Positions 44,301 through 52,657 are shown, counted from the stretch's first letter. The stretch is DNA of 64,000 bases from Nostoc sp. TCL240-02 (GCF_013343235.1 NZ_CP040094.1:6505001-6569000); one strand, 5' to 3'. Translations and numbers: made by a program. Notes: generated from the letters alone by a model not told the origin.

Positions 44301-46797
44301 AGGAGAAATTAATTCGGGCTATGAATTTGGTAAATTAGCTTCTAGTTTGGTGTCACAATTTAATGCGGAAGAACTCAAAGCTAAGATTCTAACGGTTGTT
44401 AGCGCTCATGTTATGCACTGGAAAGAGCATGTTAGGGAGACATTAACATCATCAATGTCTGGATATGCTAGTGGTCTAGAAACCGGAGATTTAGAATATG
44501 CTGGCTATTGTGGTTACATTTATCCCTATCATTCCTTTTGGTTGGGTAAGGAACTTTGGGTTCTAGAAAAGGAATTAATAGCTTACTGTGAATCGCTGAA
44601 AAAAATCAATCAGCAAGTAGCTTTAACTTGGAATTTAGTATATCTGCAAACAGTTTTGAATTTGAAAGGAAATTATGAAAATGTAGACTGTTTAATTGGA
44701 GAAGCCTACGACGAGCAAAGTATGCTGCCAATTCATCAGCAAGTAAATGATCTTTACACAATTAATCATTTATTTGTCAATAAACTAATGCTCTCTTACA
44801 TATTTGGAGAGTATTTTAAAGCTGTAGAAAATGCTGCGATCGCAGAAAAGTCTTTAGGTGGTGTCACAGGGTTGTTTGTTGTTCCACTGTTCTATTTCTA
44901 CGATTCTTTAGCACACTTGTCCATATATCATACTGCTAAAGAGTCCCAGAGGCAAGCTATTCTCGAAAAAGTCCAAGCTAATCAGCAAAAAATGGAACTC
45001 TGGGCTACTCATGCTCCCACGAATCACTTACATAGATTTTATCTCGTGGAGGCAGAACGGTATCGAATTTTGGGTCAAAAGCTCGAAGCAATGGACTACT
45101 ATGAAAATTCTATTGCCAAATCTCAAGAGAATGGTTTTCTCCAAGAAGAAGCTTTAGCTTATGAGTTAGCAGGAAAATTTTATCAATCTCTAGGTAAAGA
45201 GTTAATTCATCAAACCTATATCACTAAAGCTTATTATGCCTATATTCGTTGGGGTGCGATCGCTAAAGTTAAATACTTAGAATCAAAGTATGCTTTTCTA
45301 GTAGGACAAACTACTACTGTAGAAACGACTACTTCTAAAATAGATACAATTCACCTTACCACCACCACAACTACTAATAGTAGTAGTTTAAGCGATTTTT
45401 TAGACTTTAATACATTTATCAAGTTTTCGCAAGCGATTACAAATGAAATTGTTTTAGAGAATTTGTTGGGCAAGCTAATCAAAATTTTACTAGAAAATGC
45501 TGCTGCACAAAAAGCAGTACTACTCTTACTTAAAGATAATCAACTATATATCGAAGCTTCTGGAAATGCTATCGACAATGTAGTGACAGTTTTACCCTCT
45601 ATTACTGTTGAAACCTATCAGGATTTACCGCTCTCTGTAATTAACTATGTTTTTCGCACTCAGCAATATCTTGTGTTGAATGATGCAATAACTACAGAAC
45701 CGTTTAACCTTGATATTTATATTCAGGAATCTAAAATAAAATCAATCTTTTGCTTGCCAATAATTTACCAATCACAGCTTACTGGAATTATTTATTTAGA
45801 AAATCAGTTATCATCAGGAGCTTTTGTTACAGAAAGAATAGAAGTATTAAAAGTCTTAGTTTCTCAAATGGCTATTGCCATACAAAATGCCCGTTTATAC
45901 ACAAGAGAACAAGACAAATCTAGAGAATTAGAACAGTCAATTAAAGATTTACAAAAGGCACAACTACAACTCATTCAAAGCGAGAAAATGTCTTCTTTAG
46001 GAAATTTAGTTGCAGGTGTAGCACATGAAATTAACAATCCAGTTGGTTTTATTACAGGTAGTATCACCCAAGCAAAAGATAATGTTAATGATTTAATAGG
46101 ATATCTACAACTATACCGAGAAAAGTTCCCGAATCCTGGTGCTGAGATTGAAGACAAAGCCGAAGAAATAGATATAGATTTTCTACTAGAAGATTTACCC
46201 AAAATGATTGATGGTATGACGGTAGGAACACAGCGCATTCGTAACATTAGTACTTCTCTCCGTACTTTTTCACGCGCTGATACTACCTCTAAAGTATTAG
46301 CTAATATCCATGAAGGTATTGATAGTACTTTGTTGATTTTACAGCATCGTTTGAAAGCCGATCATAACCGTCCAGCGATTCAAGTCATTAAGGAGTATGG
46401 AAACATTCCATTAGTGAAATGTTATTTAGGACAATTGAATCAGGTGTTTATGAATATTATTGCAAATGCAATTGATGCTTTAGAAGAAGCAAATATCGAC
46501 CGTAGTTTTATGGAAGTTCAAGAAAGATATCCAAATATTATTACTATCTCAACTAAGATAGAAGAGAATAATAATCTGACAATTAAGATTCAAGATAACG
46601 CTAAAGGAATGTCAGAAGAAGTTAAAGCTTGTATCTTTGAAAATCTATTTACAACCAAATGTGTAGGAAAAGGTACAGGATTAGGATTATCTATTAGTCG
46701 CCAAATTATCATAGAAAATCATAGTGGAAGTTTGATTTGTGAATCAGTCTTGGGACAAGGAACAGCATTTATAATTTCTATTCCAGTTTTGGGATAA
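41374..46797 (+). CDS. Serine/threonine kinase - ATPase - GAF - histidine kinase fusion protein
   Basis: A 1807-residue multidomain signalling protein. Ser/Thr kinase (about 1-275): Lys36 in VILKLL, catalytic HKDIKPSN (HKD for HRD) and DFG. An AAA_16/NB-type ATPase region has Walker A GYSGIGKS near residue 327, followed by Walker B LVIFLDDLQW. A long helical TPR-like sensor region (about 640-1320) follows, then GAF (about 1345-1505). The histidine kinase at the C-terminus has H-box LVAGVAHEINNP with His1551, N-box NIIANAIDALEE, and ATP-lid boxes DNAKGM and GTGLGLSISRQI. Such fusions (HstK type) are known from heterocystous cyanobacteria. No response regulator is adjacent. The G1 box reads DNAKG rather than DxGxG. 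Confidence 0.92.
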   Translation: MPNRTGYPIKSTLHEGIQTIIYQTQMPKTQQRVILKLLKNEYPTLEAFTRLKHEYQIQQGLDHPNIVKSISLETFDNRLGLLLEDFGGQSLAQIIQQEKLDLINHLNIAIQLTKALDYLHKHQIIHKDIKPSNIIVNSQTGIVKLTDFGIASRLNKENPQFNNPNCVEGTLAYMSPEQTGRMNRILDYRTDFYSLGVTLYEMLTEKTPFFSQDPLELVYSHIAVQPINPQLLNPTISNVISEIVLKLMAKNAEDRYQSATGLLADLESCLNQLKSKGIITDFVPGRLDVLSQLLIPQKLYGRENQVNELLAAFERVTSGTSEMMLVSGYSGIGKSVLVNEVNKPITRRQGYFISGKFDQLKRNIPYASLIQAFAYLMRYLLTENNEKIETWREKILSALGTNGKVITDVIPEVELIIGTQPDVAQIGATESQNRFNRVFKEFIQVFTQKEHPLVIFLDDLQWSDSATLNLIQLLITDTDSKHLLFIGAYRDNEVNAAHPLIQKIEEIKNTGTVVNNIVLQPLNLENVTQLVAETLQEANINPDSEYSTFSDRIIQLAELISNKTGGNPFFLTQLIQVLHQEELLKFDFIKAQWQWSLKDIQAIGIIDKNVVELVATRVEKLPKSTQDVLKLAACVGDRFSLDVLSIVNEKSPSLTANDLHSALQAGLILPLSEAYRIPLVFNQEEAVNLNFDTSRVGYKFLHDRVQQAAYSLIPEELKKSTHLKIGQLLLQNIPKEEIEANIFDIVNQLNVGIVNLIEQSDKTELARLNLIAGRKAKASTAYDAALKYFTNGIELLSRDSWQTEYILTLCLYEGAAEAAYLGGNFEQMQQWAEVVQQEAKILLDKVKVYEVQIIASIIQSKQLEAIQIAVSILKLLGISFPDEPTSTDIQQGMDDIAVSLKGKVIADLINLPLMSDPNKIAAMKILMGVLPAAFQTAPVMMPIIVCKMVNLSLNYGNTAVSGYGYSLYGLLLCGVQGEINSGYEFGKLASSLVSQFNAEELKAKILTVVSAHVMHWKEHVRETLTSSMSGYASGLETGDLEYAGYCGYIYPYHSFWLGKELWVLEKELIAYCESLKKINQQVALTWNLVYLQTVLNLKGNYENVDCLIGEAYDEQSMLPIHQQVNDLYTINHLFVNKLMLSYIFGEYFKAVENAAIAEKSLGGVTGLFVVPLFYFYDSLAHLSIYHTAKESQRQAILEKVQANQQKMELWATHAPTNHLHRFYLVEAERYRILGQKLEAMDYYENSIAKSQENGFLQEEALAYELAGKFYQSLGKELIHQTYITKAYYAYIRWGAIAKVKYLESKYAFLVGQTTTVETTTSKIDTIHLTTTTTTNSSSLSDFLDFNTFIKFSQAITNEIVLENLLGKLIKILLENAAAQKAVLLLLKDNQLYIEASGNAIDNVVTVLPSITVETYQDLPLSVINYVFRTQQYLVLNDAITTEPFNLDIYIQESKIKSIFCLPIIYQSQLTGIIYLENQLSSGAFVTERIEVLKVLVSQMAIAIQNARLYTREQDKSRELEQSIKDLQKAQLQLIQSEKMSSLGNLVAGVAHEINNPVGFITGSITQAKDNVNDLIGYLQLYREKFPNPGAEIEDKAEEIDIDFLLEDLPKMIDGMTVGTQRIRNISTSLRTFSRADTTSKVLANIHEGIDSTLLILQHRLKADHNRPAIQVIKEYGNIPLVKCYLGQLNQVFMNIIANAIDALEEANIDRSFMEVQERYPNIITISTKIEENNNLTIKIQDNAKGMSEEVKACIFENLFTTKCVGKGTGLGLSISRQIIIENHSGSLICESVLGQGTAFIISIPVLG

Positions 46798-47226
46798 TAT
46801 TCTCTCATGGTAGAGTAGATTAGCAAAGCTATAGCAACCGATACCCGAATTATTTGATAATTCGGGTATTTTGTTTATCAGGAATAATTCATTACATCCT
46901 ATTTTTAAAGCCTGCTAAAGTAAAGGTTATTTTGCTGTTAAAAACTATGTAAGTGGTAACACAATTACATCAATACTTAACCAAATCAACATGAAATTGG
47001 TCTAATTTATCACTTTAAACTTTATGTACTGCCTGCTATCATAATGACTGATTGTATACATCAAATCTTGTAATACCTTTCTCGTTTACTAATTGATATC
47101 AAAATAAACTCTAACTAAATATGCAAAAATTTTAGTCTAGTTTTTATCAGCTAACATATCAGATGTAAATTGATTTTGCAGAAAGTTATAAGATGCGAAA
47201 ATCGTAAAAATTAAGGTGGTTATACT
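46798..47226. other. Spacer after the kinase gene
   Basis: No gene. It opens with a strong terminator (46841-46875); the remaining 350 bp are AT-rich and carry no feature I can recognise. Confidence 0.5.
46841..46875 (+). terminator. Intrinsic terminator of the large kinase gene
   Basis: ATACCCGAATTAT-TTG-ATAATTCGGGTAT is a perfect 13-bp stem with a 3-base loop followed by TTTGTTT. It lies 43 bp after the stop codon. Confidence 0.85.
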
Positions 47227-47889
47227 GTGGAAAAAAGAAGAGAAGCTGGGCGAATAGTTACAAAGGCTATCTCGTTTTTGTTAAATCAGATTACATTGAT
47301 TGTGCTTGCAGTTATTCTTGTGCTGTTTATTGGAGGTAGATTTGAATTAGCAAATGCAACTCAACCTAACGCAGAATTAGAAATTCAAAAACTAACATCC
47401 TGTTACGCCCTTGGAACTGATGCCATTGGTAGAGGAAATCTCCTTCAGGGAAAAAATATTTATCGGGATTGTTTTACTCAAGATGCAGTCCTGACTGCCA
47501 TTTTTCCTGATGGGACAACTCAAACAAATTATGGGACAGATGCTTGGGCAGATTTTGTCTATTCAGTATTCCAAGGAAATGGTTATACAGCTACTCAACA
47601 CTTGATGGGTACGATCAACATTTCAATTGAGAATAATAAAGCAACGATGACTTCTTATCTCCATGCAACTCACAAACGTTCGGAAACTAGTATTGATGTC
47701 GCTAATGGCACTTATGAAGATCAAGTTGTCAATATAAATGGGCGCTGGAAAATTCGTAAACGGACTCTCAAACTCATCGATTTCTTGAATCTCAGTTCAC
47801 CAACGGTTGAGTCAGCAAATACTAATGCCCGAAGCAGTAATTCTTCAGCTAACTTTGTAAGACCAAAAATGTCTGGTTTCAATCAATAA
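47227..47889 (+). CDS. Membrane-anchored SnoaL-like (NTF2-fold) protein
   Basis: A 220-residue protein starting with GTG at 47227. Residues 17-38 are hydrophobic (FLLNQITLIVLAVILVLFIG). A SnoaL_4-type domain follows (about 50-190): LTSCYALGTDAIGRGN, then YRDCFTQDAVLTAIFPDGTT and TQHLMGTINISIEN, ending NGRWKIRKRTLKLIDF. The last 30 residues are a Ser/Asn-rich tail. Members can be small-molecule cyclases or ligand binders; no function is assigned. Confidence 0.78.
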   Translation: MEKRREAGRIVTKAISFLLNQITLIVLAVILVLFIGGRFELANATQPNAELEIQKLTSCYALGTDAIGRGNLLQGKNIYRDCFTQDAVLTAIFPDGTTQTNYGTDAWADFVYSVFQGNGYTATQHLMGTINISIENNKATMTSYLHATHKRSETSIDVANGTYEDQVVNINGRWKIRKRTLKLIDFLNLSSPTVESANTNARSSNSSANFVRPKMSGFNQ

Positions 47890-47912
47890 TCTTTCACAGC
47901 GATAAGGCAAAG

Positions 47913-47951
47913 GTAAAAAGTAAAAAGTACTATCTACTTTTTACTTTTTAC
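47913..47951. repeat. Perfect hairpin of heptamers between convergent genes
   Basis: GTAAAAAGTAAAAAGTA and TACTTTTTACTTTTTAC are perfect 17-nt inverted arms with a 5-base loop. The units are 7 bp (GTAAAAA), an STRR-like form. The right arm contains the last codons and the stop of the leftward ferredoxin-like gene. It could act as a bidirectional terminator. Confidence 0.85.
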
Positions 47952-48411
47952 TCTGTTTAATGTATGAGTAAATAACTTCGCGTAGGCGTAGCCCGTCATA
48001 GACATCGCTCCGAGGATTTACAATTAAACATGGACTATTACCACCACTTCCATTACTTACAATAACGACAGTAATACCAGCTTTTGGGCAAACTCCTAAA
48101 CAACTGGTGCCAACCACTCGAAATTCACCCCATAATCCCTCAATTTTTAAACGAGATTTTAACCAATTCTCTAAGTCTTCGGAAGCCGTTGAGCTTCTGC
48201 TAGCTGGATGAAAACTATTTGATCGCTCGTTTGCACATTGCGAACACACAAGCACTAAACCAGACTCCCATCGGGGAGAAACGCTCGGAATAGAAATAGA
48301 AGTGTCTAACGGACGACAATTTATTAAGGGCGATGTCTGCTGAGAAGTAGATGCAAAACTTTTAAAGATACGTTGGAGCAATCTTTTAATACGCTTGATC
48401 AATTTTTTCAT
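47941..48411 (-). CDS. (2Fe-2S) ferredoxin-like protein (thioredoxin fold)
   Basis: A 156-residue protein. The N-terminal 50 residues are basic and Ser-rich (MKKLIKRIKRLLQRIFKSF). The C-terminal part has VLVCSQCANERSN and later GEFRVVGTSCLGVCPKAG, giving four cysteines (Cys-x2-Cys and Cys-x3-Cys) in the pattern of thioredoxin-like 2Fe-2S ferredoxins of the (2Fe-2S) ferredoxin/sucrase-ferredoxin group. Probably a cytoplasmic electron carrier; partner unknown. The final codons AGT AAA AAG TAA are part of a repeat hairpin. Confidence 0.78.
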   Translation of the reverse strand: MKKLIKRIKRLLQRIFKSFASTSQQTSPLINCRPLDTSISIPSVSPRWESGLVLVCSQCANERSNSFHPASRSSTASEDLENWLKSRLKIEGLWGEFRVVGTSCLGVCPKAGITVVIVSNGSGGNSPCLIVNPRSDVYDGLRLREVIYSYIKQSKK

Positions 48412-48486
48412 GGACGATCCTACCTATTTCTTTGATAGGATAGTGTAAATTTACTGTTTAATCTGTTCTGGTAGATCATTTAATAA

Positions 48487-49167
48487 TCAGCGTTTCTGAG
48501 CAATTTGCTGCAAGTATGCAATTAGCTGTTCTCCGGCGGTGTCAATGTGTCGTTTCAGTAACCTGACAGCAGCTTTTGTATCTTGCTTTTGACAAGCATC
48601 TAAGAGTTGATAGTGTTCTTTTTGCGATCGCTCTTGGTAATCCATCTGCGCTAATTGTACGCGAACATAGCGATCGCAATTCACGTGTAAAGTTTTAATC
48701 ATCGCCAGCAACCGGGGACGTTCAGCAGTGGCGTACAGCGTCGCATGAAATTCCCAGTTGAGTTTTGCCAACACACCTGCATCAGTTGCTCGATCTGTCG
48801 CTTCGAGAATCACAGCAGCTTTTTCTATATCTGTTTCCCTGAACTTGGGTATTGCCAACTGTATTGCTTTCACTTCCAAGGCGCTGCGAATTTCACAAAT
48901 TTCTTGCGCCTCTTGTGCTGTCAACACCGATACGATCGCACCACGATTTAAATGCAGTGTCACCAATCCTTCTGCTTCTAACTGCTTAAGGGCCTCGCGC
49001 ACGGGAATGCGACTAACGCCAAATTGAGTGGCGATTTCATCCTGTCTCAGAGATTGTCCTTCCTGAAAAATGCCTCGTAGAATCGCTTCCCGCAAAGCAT
49101 CGGCAATTAAATCTGGCGTACTACGTTGTTGTTGCAGCACATTAGCTGCTAAGTCATTTAAGTTCAT
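48487..49167 (-). CDS. GntR-family (FadR/FCD) transcriptional regulator
   Basis: A 226-residue repressor-type regulator, from the ATG at 49167 (MNLNDLAANVLQQ); an in-frame TTG six codons upstream overlaps an operator and is unlikely. The winged helix is at about 12-80 (ILRGIFQEGQSLRQDEIATQ and FGVSRIPVREALKQLEAEGL, the typical GntR recognition helix). The FCD ligand-binding domain (about 90-215) has EICEIRSALEVKAIQLA, NWEFHATLY with a metal-type His, and later His residues. It is divergent from leuA, with two identical palindromes between them, so it probably controls leuA and itself. Confidence 0.92.
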   Translation of the reverse strand: MNLNDLAANVLQQQRSTPDLIADALREAILRGIFQEGQSLRQDEIATQFGVSRIPVREALKQLEAEGLVTLHLNRGAIVSVLTAQEAQEICEIRSALEVKAIQLAIPKFRETDIEKAAVILEATDRATDAGVLAKLNWEFHATLYATAERPRLLAMIKTLHVNCDRYVRVQLAQMDYQERSQKEHYQLLDACQKQDTKAAVRLLKRHIDTAGEQLIAYLQQIAQKR

Positions 49168-49174
49168 ATTGAAT

Positions 49175-49207
49175 ATTGTATACAAAATTTAAAAGATTGT
49201 ATACAAT
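49175..49207. promoter_or_regulatory. Paired operator palindromes between gntR and leuA
   Basis: TTGTATACAA occurs twice (49176-49185 and 49197-49206). The second copy extends to the perfect 12-mer ATTGTATACAAT. Centres are 21 bp apart, two helical turns, as expected for two dimers on one face of DNA. GntR-family regulators of the FadR group bind palindromes of this kind (TNGTNNNACNA). Confidence 0.75.
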
Positions 49208-49255
49208 ATCCAAAGTAGTTTTTTAAACATCCCTTCAATACCACGGGAGACATTT

Positions 49256-50878
49256 ATGAGCATCGCATCTCAACCAGACCGAGTTATTATCTTCGACACT
49301 ACGCTACGCGATGGCGAACAGTCACCAGGCGCAACCCTCAATGTAGAAGAGAAATTAGCGATCGCTCATCAACTAGCTCTCCTCGGTGTCGATGTGATTG
49401 AAGCCGGTTTTGCCGTTGCTAGTCCGGGAGATTTTCAAGCTGTTAAAAGCATTGCGGAACAAGTCGGGATACCTGGCGGGCCAATCATTTGCAGTTTAGC
49501 TAGAGCTATTCGCCAAGATATTCATGCCGCTGCCGAAGCTTTGAAAGGCGCGGCTCGTCCGAGAATCCACACGATGATTTCTACCTCTGATATTCACCTG
49601 AAATATCAATTGAAAAAGTCTCGCAGCGAAGTATTAGCGATCGCATCAGAAATGATTGCTTATGCCAAATCCTTTGTAGACGATGTAGAATTTTCACCAA
49701 TGGATGCTAGCCGCACTGAGCCAGAGTTTCTTTATGAAGTTTTGGAGATGGCGATCGCAGCAGGTGCAACTACAATCAATATTCCTGATACCGTTGGTTA
49801 CTGTACACCCAAGGAAATCGGAACTCTAATTCAGGGAATTCGAGACCATGTTTCCAATATCGATGAGGTGATTCTTTCCATTCACACTCAAAATGATTTG
49901 GGTTTGGCGACAGCTAACGCTTTGGCAGCAATTGAATATGGCGTGCGTCAGGTGGAGTGTACCATTAATGGCATTGGGGAACGAGCAGGTAATGCTGCAT
50001 TAGAAGAAATTGTGATGGCGTTGCAGGTTCGCAAACCATTTTTCAACCCTTATTTTGGTCATCCGGTTGATGCCGATACACCCTTGACTAATATTAAGAC
50101 TCAGGAGATTTACAAAACCTCATCCTTAGTTTCCCAATTAACCGGAATGCTGATTCAGCCCAATAAAGCGATCGTGGGAGCAAACGCTTTTGCCCATGAG
50201 TCTGGAATTCACCAAGATGGGATCATCAAGCACCGCGAGACTTATGAAATTATGGAAGCTGCTGCGATCGGTTTGCCAGAAAATCGCATTGTTTTGGGTA
50301 AGCACTCTGGACGAAATGCTTTTCGTACTAGGCTCAAGGAATTGGGTTTTGAATTGAACGAGGCGGATTTGAATAAAGCCTTCAATCGGTTCAAAGAAGT
50401 CGCTGATAAGAAAAAAGAAGTCTCAGATTGGGATTTAGAAGCGATCGTTCGAGATGAAACGCAGATTCAAGTAGAAAGTGGCTTCCAAATCGAACACGTT
50501 CAGGTAATTTGTGGTGACTGCACTTGTCCAACTGCAACTATTACAATTGTTACCCCCGATGGCAAAATCCTCACAGATGCGAGTGTAGGCACTGGCCCAG
50601 TGGATGCGGTGTATCAAGCAATCAATCAATTGGTGCAGATTCCCAATCAACTGATTGAGTTTTCTGTCCAATCTGTGACTGGCGGAATTGATGCACTGGG
50701 AACTGTGACAGTTCGCTTGAAGCATCAGGAGCGGATATTCTCTGGGCAAGCATCTGATACTGATATTGTGGTAGCCGCAGCTTATGCTCATATCAACGCC
50801 CTGAATCGCCTTTATCGTTATTTACAAACAGAGAGATCCCATTTTGATGAAATAAACACTGCTGTTGTCTCTGGATAG
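49256..50878 (+). CDS. leuA: 2-isopropylmalate synthase
   Basis: A 540-residue enzyme condensing acetyl-CoA with 2-oxoisovalerate in leucine synthesis. The catalytic TIM barrel begins [18 protein letters not shown], with the metal Asp; [19 protein letters not shown] provides the metal His and [16 protein letters not shown] the next motif. [19 protein letters not shown] follows at the linker. The C-terminal LeuA regulatory domain (about 395-530) contains [16 protein letters not shown] and [16 protein letters not shown], normally the leucine feedback site. It starts at ATG with GGAG. The gene stands apart from other leu genes and faces the GntR regulator. Confidence 0.93.
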   Translation: MSIASQPDRVIIFDTTLRDGEQSPGATLNVEEKLAIAHQLALLGVDVIEAGFAVASPGDFQAVKSIAEQVGIPGGPIICSLARAIRQDIHAAAEALKGAARPRIHTMISTSDIHLKYQLKKSRSEVLAIASEMIAYAKSFVDDVEFSPMDASRTEPEFLYEVLEMAIAAGATTINIPDTVGYCTPKEIGTLIQGIRDHVSNIDEVILSIHTQNDLGLATANALAAIEYGVRQVECTINGIGERAGNAALEEIVMALQVRKPFFNPYFGHPVDADTPLTNIKTQEIYKTSSLVSQLTGMLIQPNKAIVGANAFAHESGIHQDGIIKHRETYEIMEAAAIGLPENRIVLGKHSGRNAFRTRLKELGFELNEADLNKAFNRFKEVADKKKEVSDWDLEAIVRDETQIQVESGFQIEHVQVICGDCTCPTATITIVTPDGKILTDASVGTGPVDAVYQAINQLVQIPNQLIEFSVQSVTGGIDALGTVTVRLKHQERIFSGQASDTDIVVAAAYAHINALNRLYRYLQTERSHFDEINTAVVSG

Positions 50879-50990
50879 ATTCTGATGCGTTTTTGATACA
50901 GCCATAAATCGTTGATGTAGAGACGTAAAATTTTATGTCTCTACAAGAGTTCTGGTTGCACAACTAAGTACAGTTTTGCATAAAATCTTA

Positions 50991-51151
50991 GCGTATTGCC
51001 ATTGCAGAGGGATGTATTAACATTGCAGAGGGATGCATTGCCATTACAGAGGGATGCATTGCCATTACAGAGGGATGCATTGCCATTGCAGAGGAACGCA
51101 TTGGCATTGCAGAGGGATGCATTAGTATTGCAGAGCGATGCATTGGCATTA
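50991..51151. repeat. 21-bp tandem repeat, about 7.7 copies
   Basis: Consensus ATGCATTGCCATTGCAGAGG plus G; units begin at 50991, 51012, 51033, 51054, 51075, 51096, 51117 and a partial at 51138. Two units are identical (51033-51074) and others differ at one to four positions. On the minus strand it could be read as a heptapeptide repeat (MHPSAMA type) because 21 is a multiple of 3, but no ribosome site or homology supports translation. Confidence 0.9.
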
Positions 51152-51168
51152 CCAAATTTAATTTGCTA

Positions 51169-51507
51169 CTAAGGCGACTCAAACACGCCCATTTCCCCTA
51201 GCCTAATTGTGAGTATTTCCACATCGGTGATGGCTATGTGGGGCCCTTGTTGAGTATGGGCTGGCGTGAACCAAAAAATTCCACTAGAACAAGTCTTTCC
51301 CCCAGTTTCCACTACTCCTTTCATCACATAAACATATTCATCGCAAGGATGAGTGTGAATGGGAATCGTTGTACCTGCCTTCATTGTCAGTAGGTGTATT
51401 GAACCCTGTGATACAGGTTCGGCTAAAGGGAAAAACTTAGCACCAGGAAACTGCTCAATGTCCAGCCATCGCTCAGGATTAATTTGAATAAAAGTCTGTT
51501 CTGACAT
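51169..51507 (-). CDS. Cupin-domain protein
   Basis: A 112-residue single-domain cupin. GTTIPIHTHPCDEYVYVMKG supplies the two His, Asp/Glu cupin motif 1; motif 2 is around FTPAHTQQGPHIAI. It resembles small anti-sigma-factor (ChrR)-type or metal-binding cupins of unknown substrate. The last residues lie next to the tandem repeat but not inside it. Divergent from the methyltransferase gene, with a 71-bp shared upstream region. Confidence 0.82.
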   Translation of the reverse strand: MSEQTFIQINPERWLDIEQFPGAKFFPLAEPVSQGSIHLLTMKAGTTIPIHTHPCDEYVYVMKGVVETGGKTCSSGIFWFTPAHTQQGPHIAITDVEILTIRLGEMGVFESP

Positions 51508-51578
51508 CTTCTTTACCTCTTTGAATACTGAATTAGTGTTCTAGCATTATGTAAATGTAAGACAAAAACAATGTCTGG

Positions 51579-52433
51579 ATGATAATTATGAATCAACAAT
51601 TAGAGTTGAATGAATATAAGCAACAGATTGCCGATTTATACAGTCGCAGAGGCCAAACTTATGACGAAGGCGATTGGCATCCTCGAATTGCTCATCGTCT
51701 GGTTGAACATGCACACATTAGCCAAGGACAGCATATTTTAGACATTGCAACTGGGACAGGTATGGTGGCGATTGAAGCAGCACAGCTTGTCGGTTTTGCA
51801 GGTCGAGTTGTAGGAGTAGACATTTCAACTGGGATGCTTGAGCAGGCAAAACGCAAGATTGAGGCGTTGGGGCTGAATAATATTGAGCTTGTACTCGCAG
51901 ATGCTGAGAAACTGAACTTTCCAGCCAACAGTTTTGATGTTGTTCTATGTTCCTCAGCCCTGATTTGGATGGCTAACGTTCCAGCCGCATTACGCCTTTG
52001 GCATCAATTCCTCAAACCTAATGGACTAATTGGTTTTCATGCATTCGCAGACACAGCTTTTGTGGAAGGGGTAACAGTGCAAAAAGTTGCTGAGAAATAT
52101 GGCGTTTCACTCGCATTCAGTAAACCAACAGGCACTATTGAAAAGTGCCACGAACTACTAAAAACAGCAGGTTTTGAGGTGATTGAAATTAAGTCTGAGC
52201 AAGATGGTAGCTATATTAGCCTAGAACAGGCAAAGCGGATGTGGTCTGGAAGTTCTCATCCAGTACCTGGGCAATTTCCAAATCCCCTCTCGCAACTCTC
52301 ATCTGAGCAACTAAAGGAAGTGAAGGCGGAATTTGAAGCAGAATTAGCAGCATTAGTGACGGAACAGGGTATTTGGAACGATATGACAATTTTTTATACT
52401 TTTGGTCGCAAGCCACGATTAACCTCTCCCTGA
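51579..52433 (+). CDS. Class I SAM-dependent methyltransferase (UbiE-like)
   Basis: A 284-residue enzyme. Motif I is HILDIATGTGMVAIEAAQ, the acidic ribose-binding residue lies in VVGVDISTGMLEQA, motif II in VLADAEKLNFPANSFDVVLC, followed by the post-motif HQFLKPNGLIGFHAF. Substrate unknown; the fold resembles UbiE/COQ5 and secondary-metabolite methyltransferases. Start at 51579 or the ATG 9 bp later. The final codons (LTSP and stop) lie in the left arm of a dispersed palindromic repeat, so the natural C-terminus has been replaced or extended. Confidence 0.83.
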   Translation: MIIMNQQLELNEYKQQIADLYSRRGQTYDEGDWHPRIAHRLVEHAHISQGQHILDIATGTGMVAIEAAQLVGFAGRVVGVDISTGMLEQAKRKIEALGLNNIELVLADAEKLNFPANSFDVVLCSSALIWMANVPAALRLWHQFLKPNGLIGFHAFADTAFVEGVTVQKVAEKYGVSLAFSKPTGTIEKCHELLKTAGFEVIEIKSEQDGSYISLEQAKRMWSGSSHPVPGQFPNPLSQLSSEQLKEVKAEFEAELAALVTEQGIWNDMTIFYTFGRKPRLTSP

Positions 52434-52512
52434 CTTGAACTAAAGTTCAAATCTTTCCCTCTCCGACTTGGAGAGGGACGGTTTTGCGTAGTAAAACCAG
52501 GGAGAGGTCTTT
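52423..52512. repeat. Palindromic repeat overlapping the methyltransferase stop codon
   Basis: Outer arms CCTCTCCCTG (52423-52432) and CAGGGAGAGG (52498-52507) are perfect; an inner hairpin CCCTCTCC-gactt-GGAGAGGG is at 52457-52477; the right arm is followed by TCTTTTTC. The inner hairpin is a common form of Nostoc interspersed repeat. It may act as terminator. Confidence 0.8.
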
Positions 52513-52622
52513 TTCATTAGGCGAAATACAGTTCAGTTCGGAAATACACTTACCGATAAACTCTGTAGAGATGCAAAATTGAACTCTCTACACAGCTAAA
52601 ATTCTTCCTTGGCGAAAAAAAC

Positions 52623-52657
52623 TTGACATCAGAGTGCTTTGGTAGTATATTTGTACT
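52623..52657 (+). promoter_or_regulatory. Sigma-70-type promoter with an overlapping LexA-like palindrome
   Basis: TTGACA (52623-52628), a 17-bp spacer and TATATT (52646-52651) form a near-consensus promoter about 75 bp before the KTSC gene. AGTATATTTGTACT (52644-52657) overlaps the -10 box and fits the cyanobacterial LexA consensus RGTACNNNDGTWCB except for one base. Confidence 0.6.

Noticed and set aside
50988..51182. Minus-strand frame with a repeated MHPSAMA heptapeptide
   Set aside because: It is entirely the translation of a 21-bp tandem repeat, lacks a ribosome site and overlaps the cupin gene's end.
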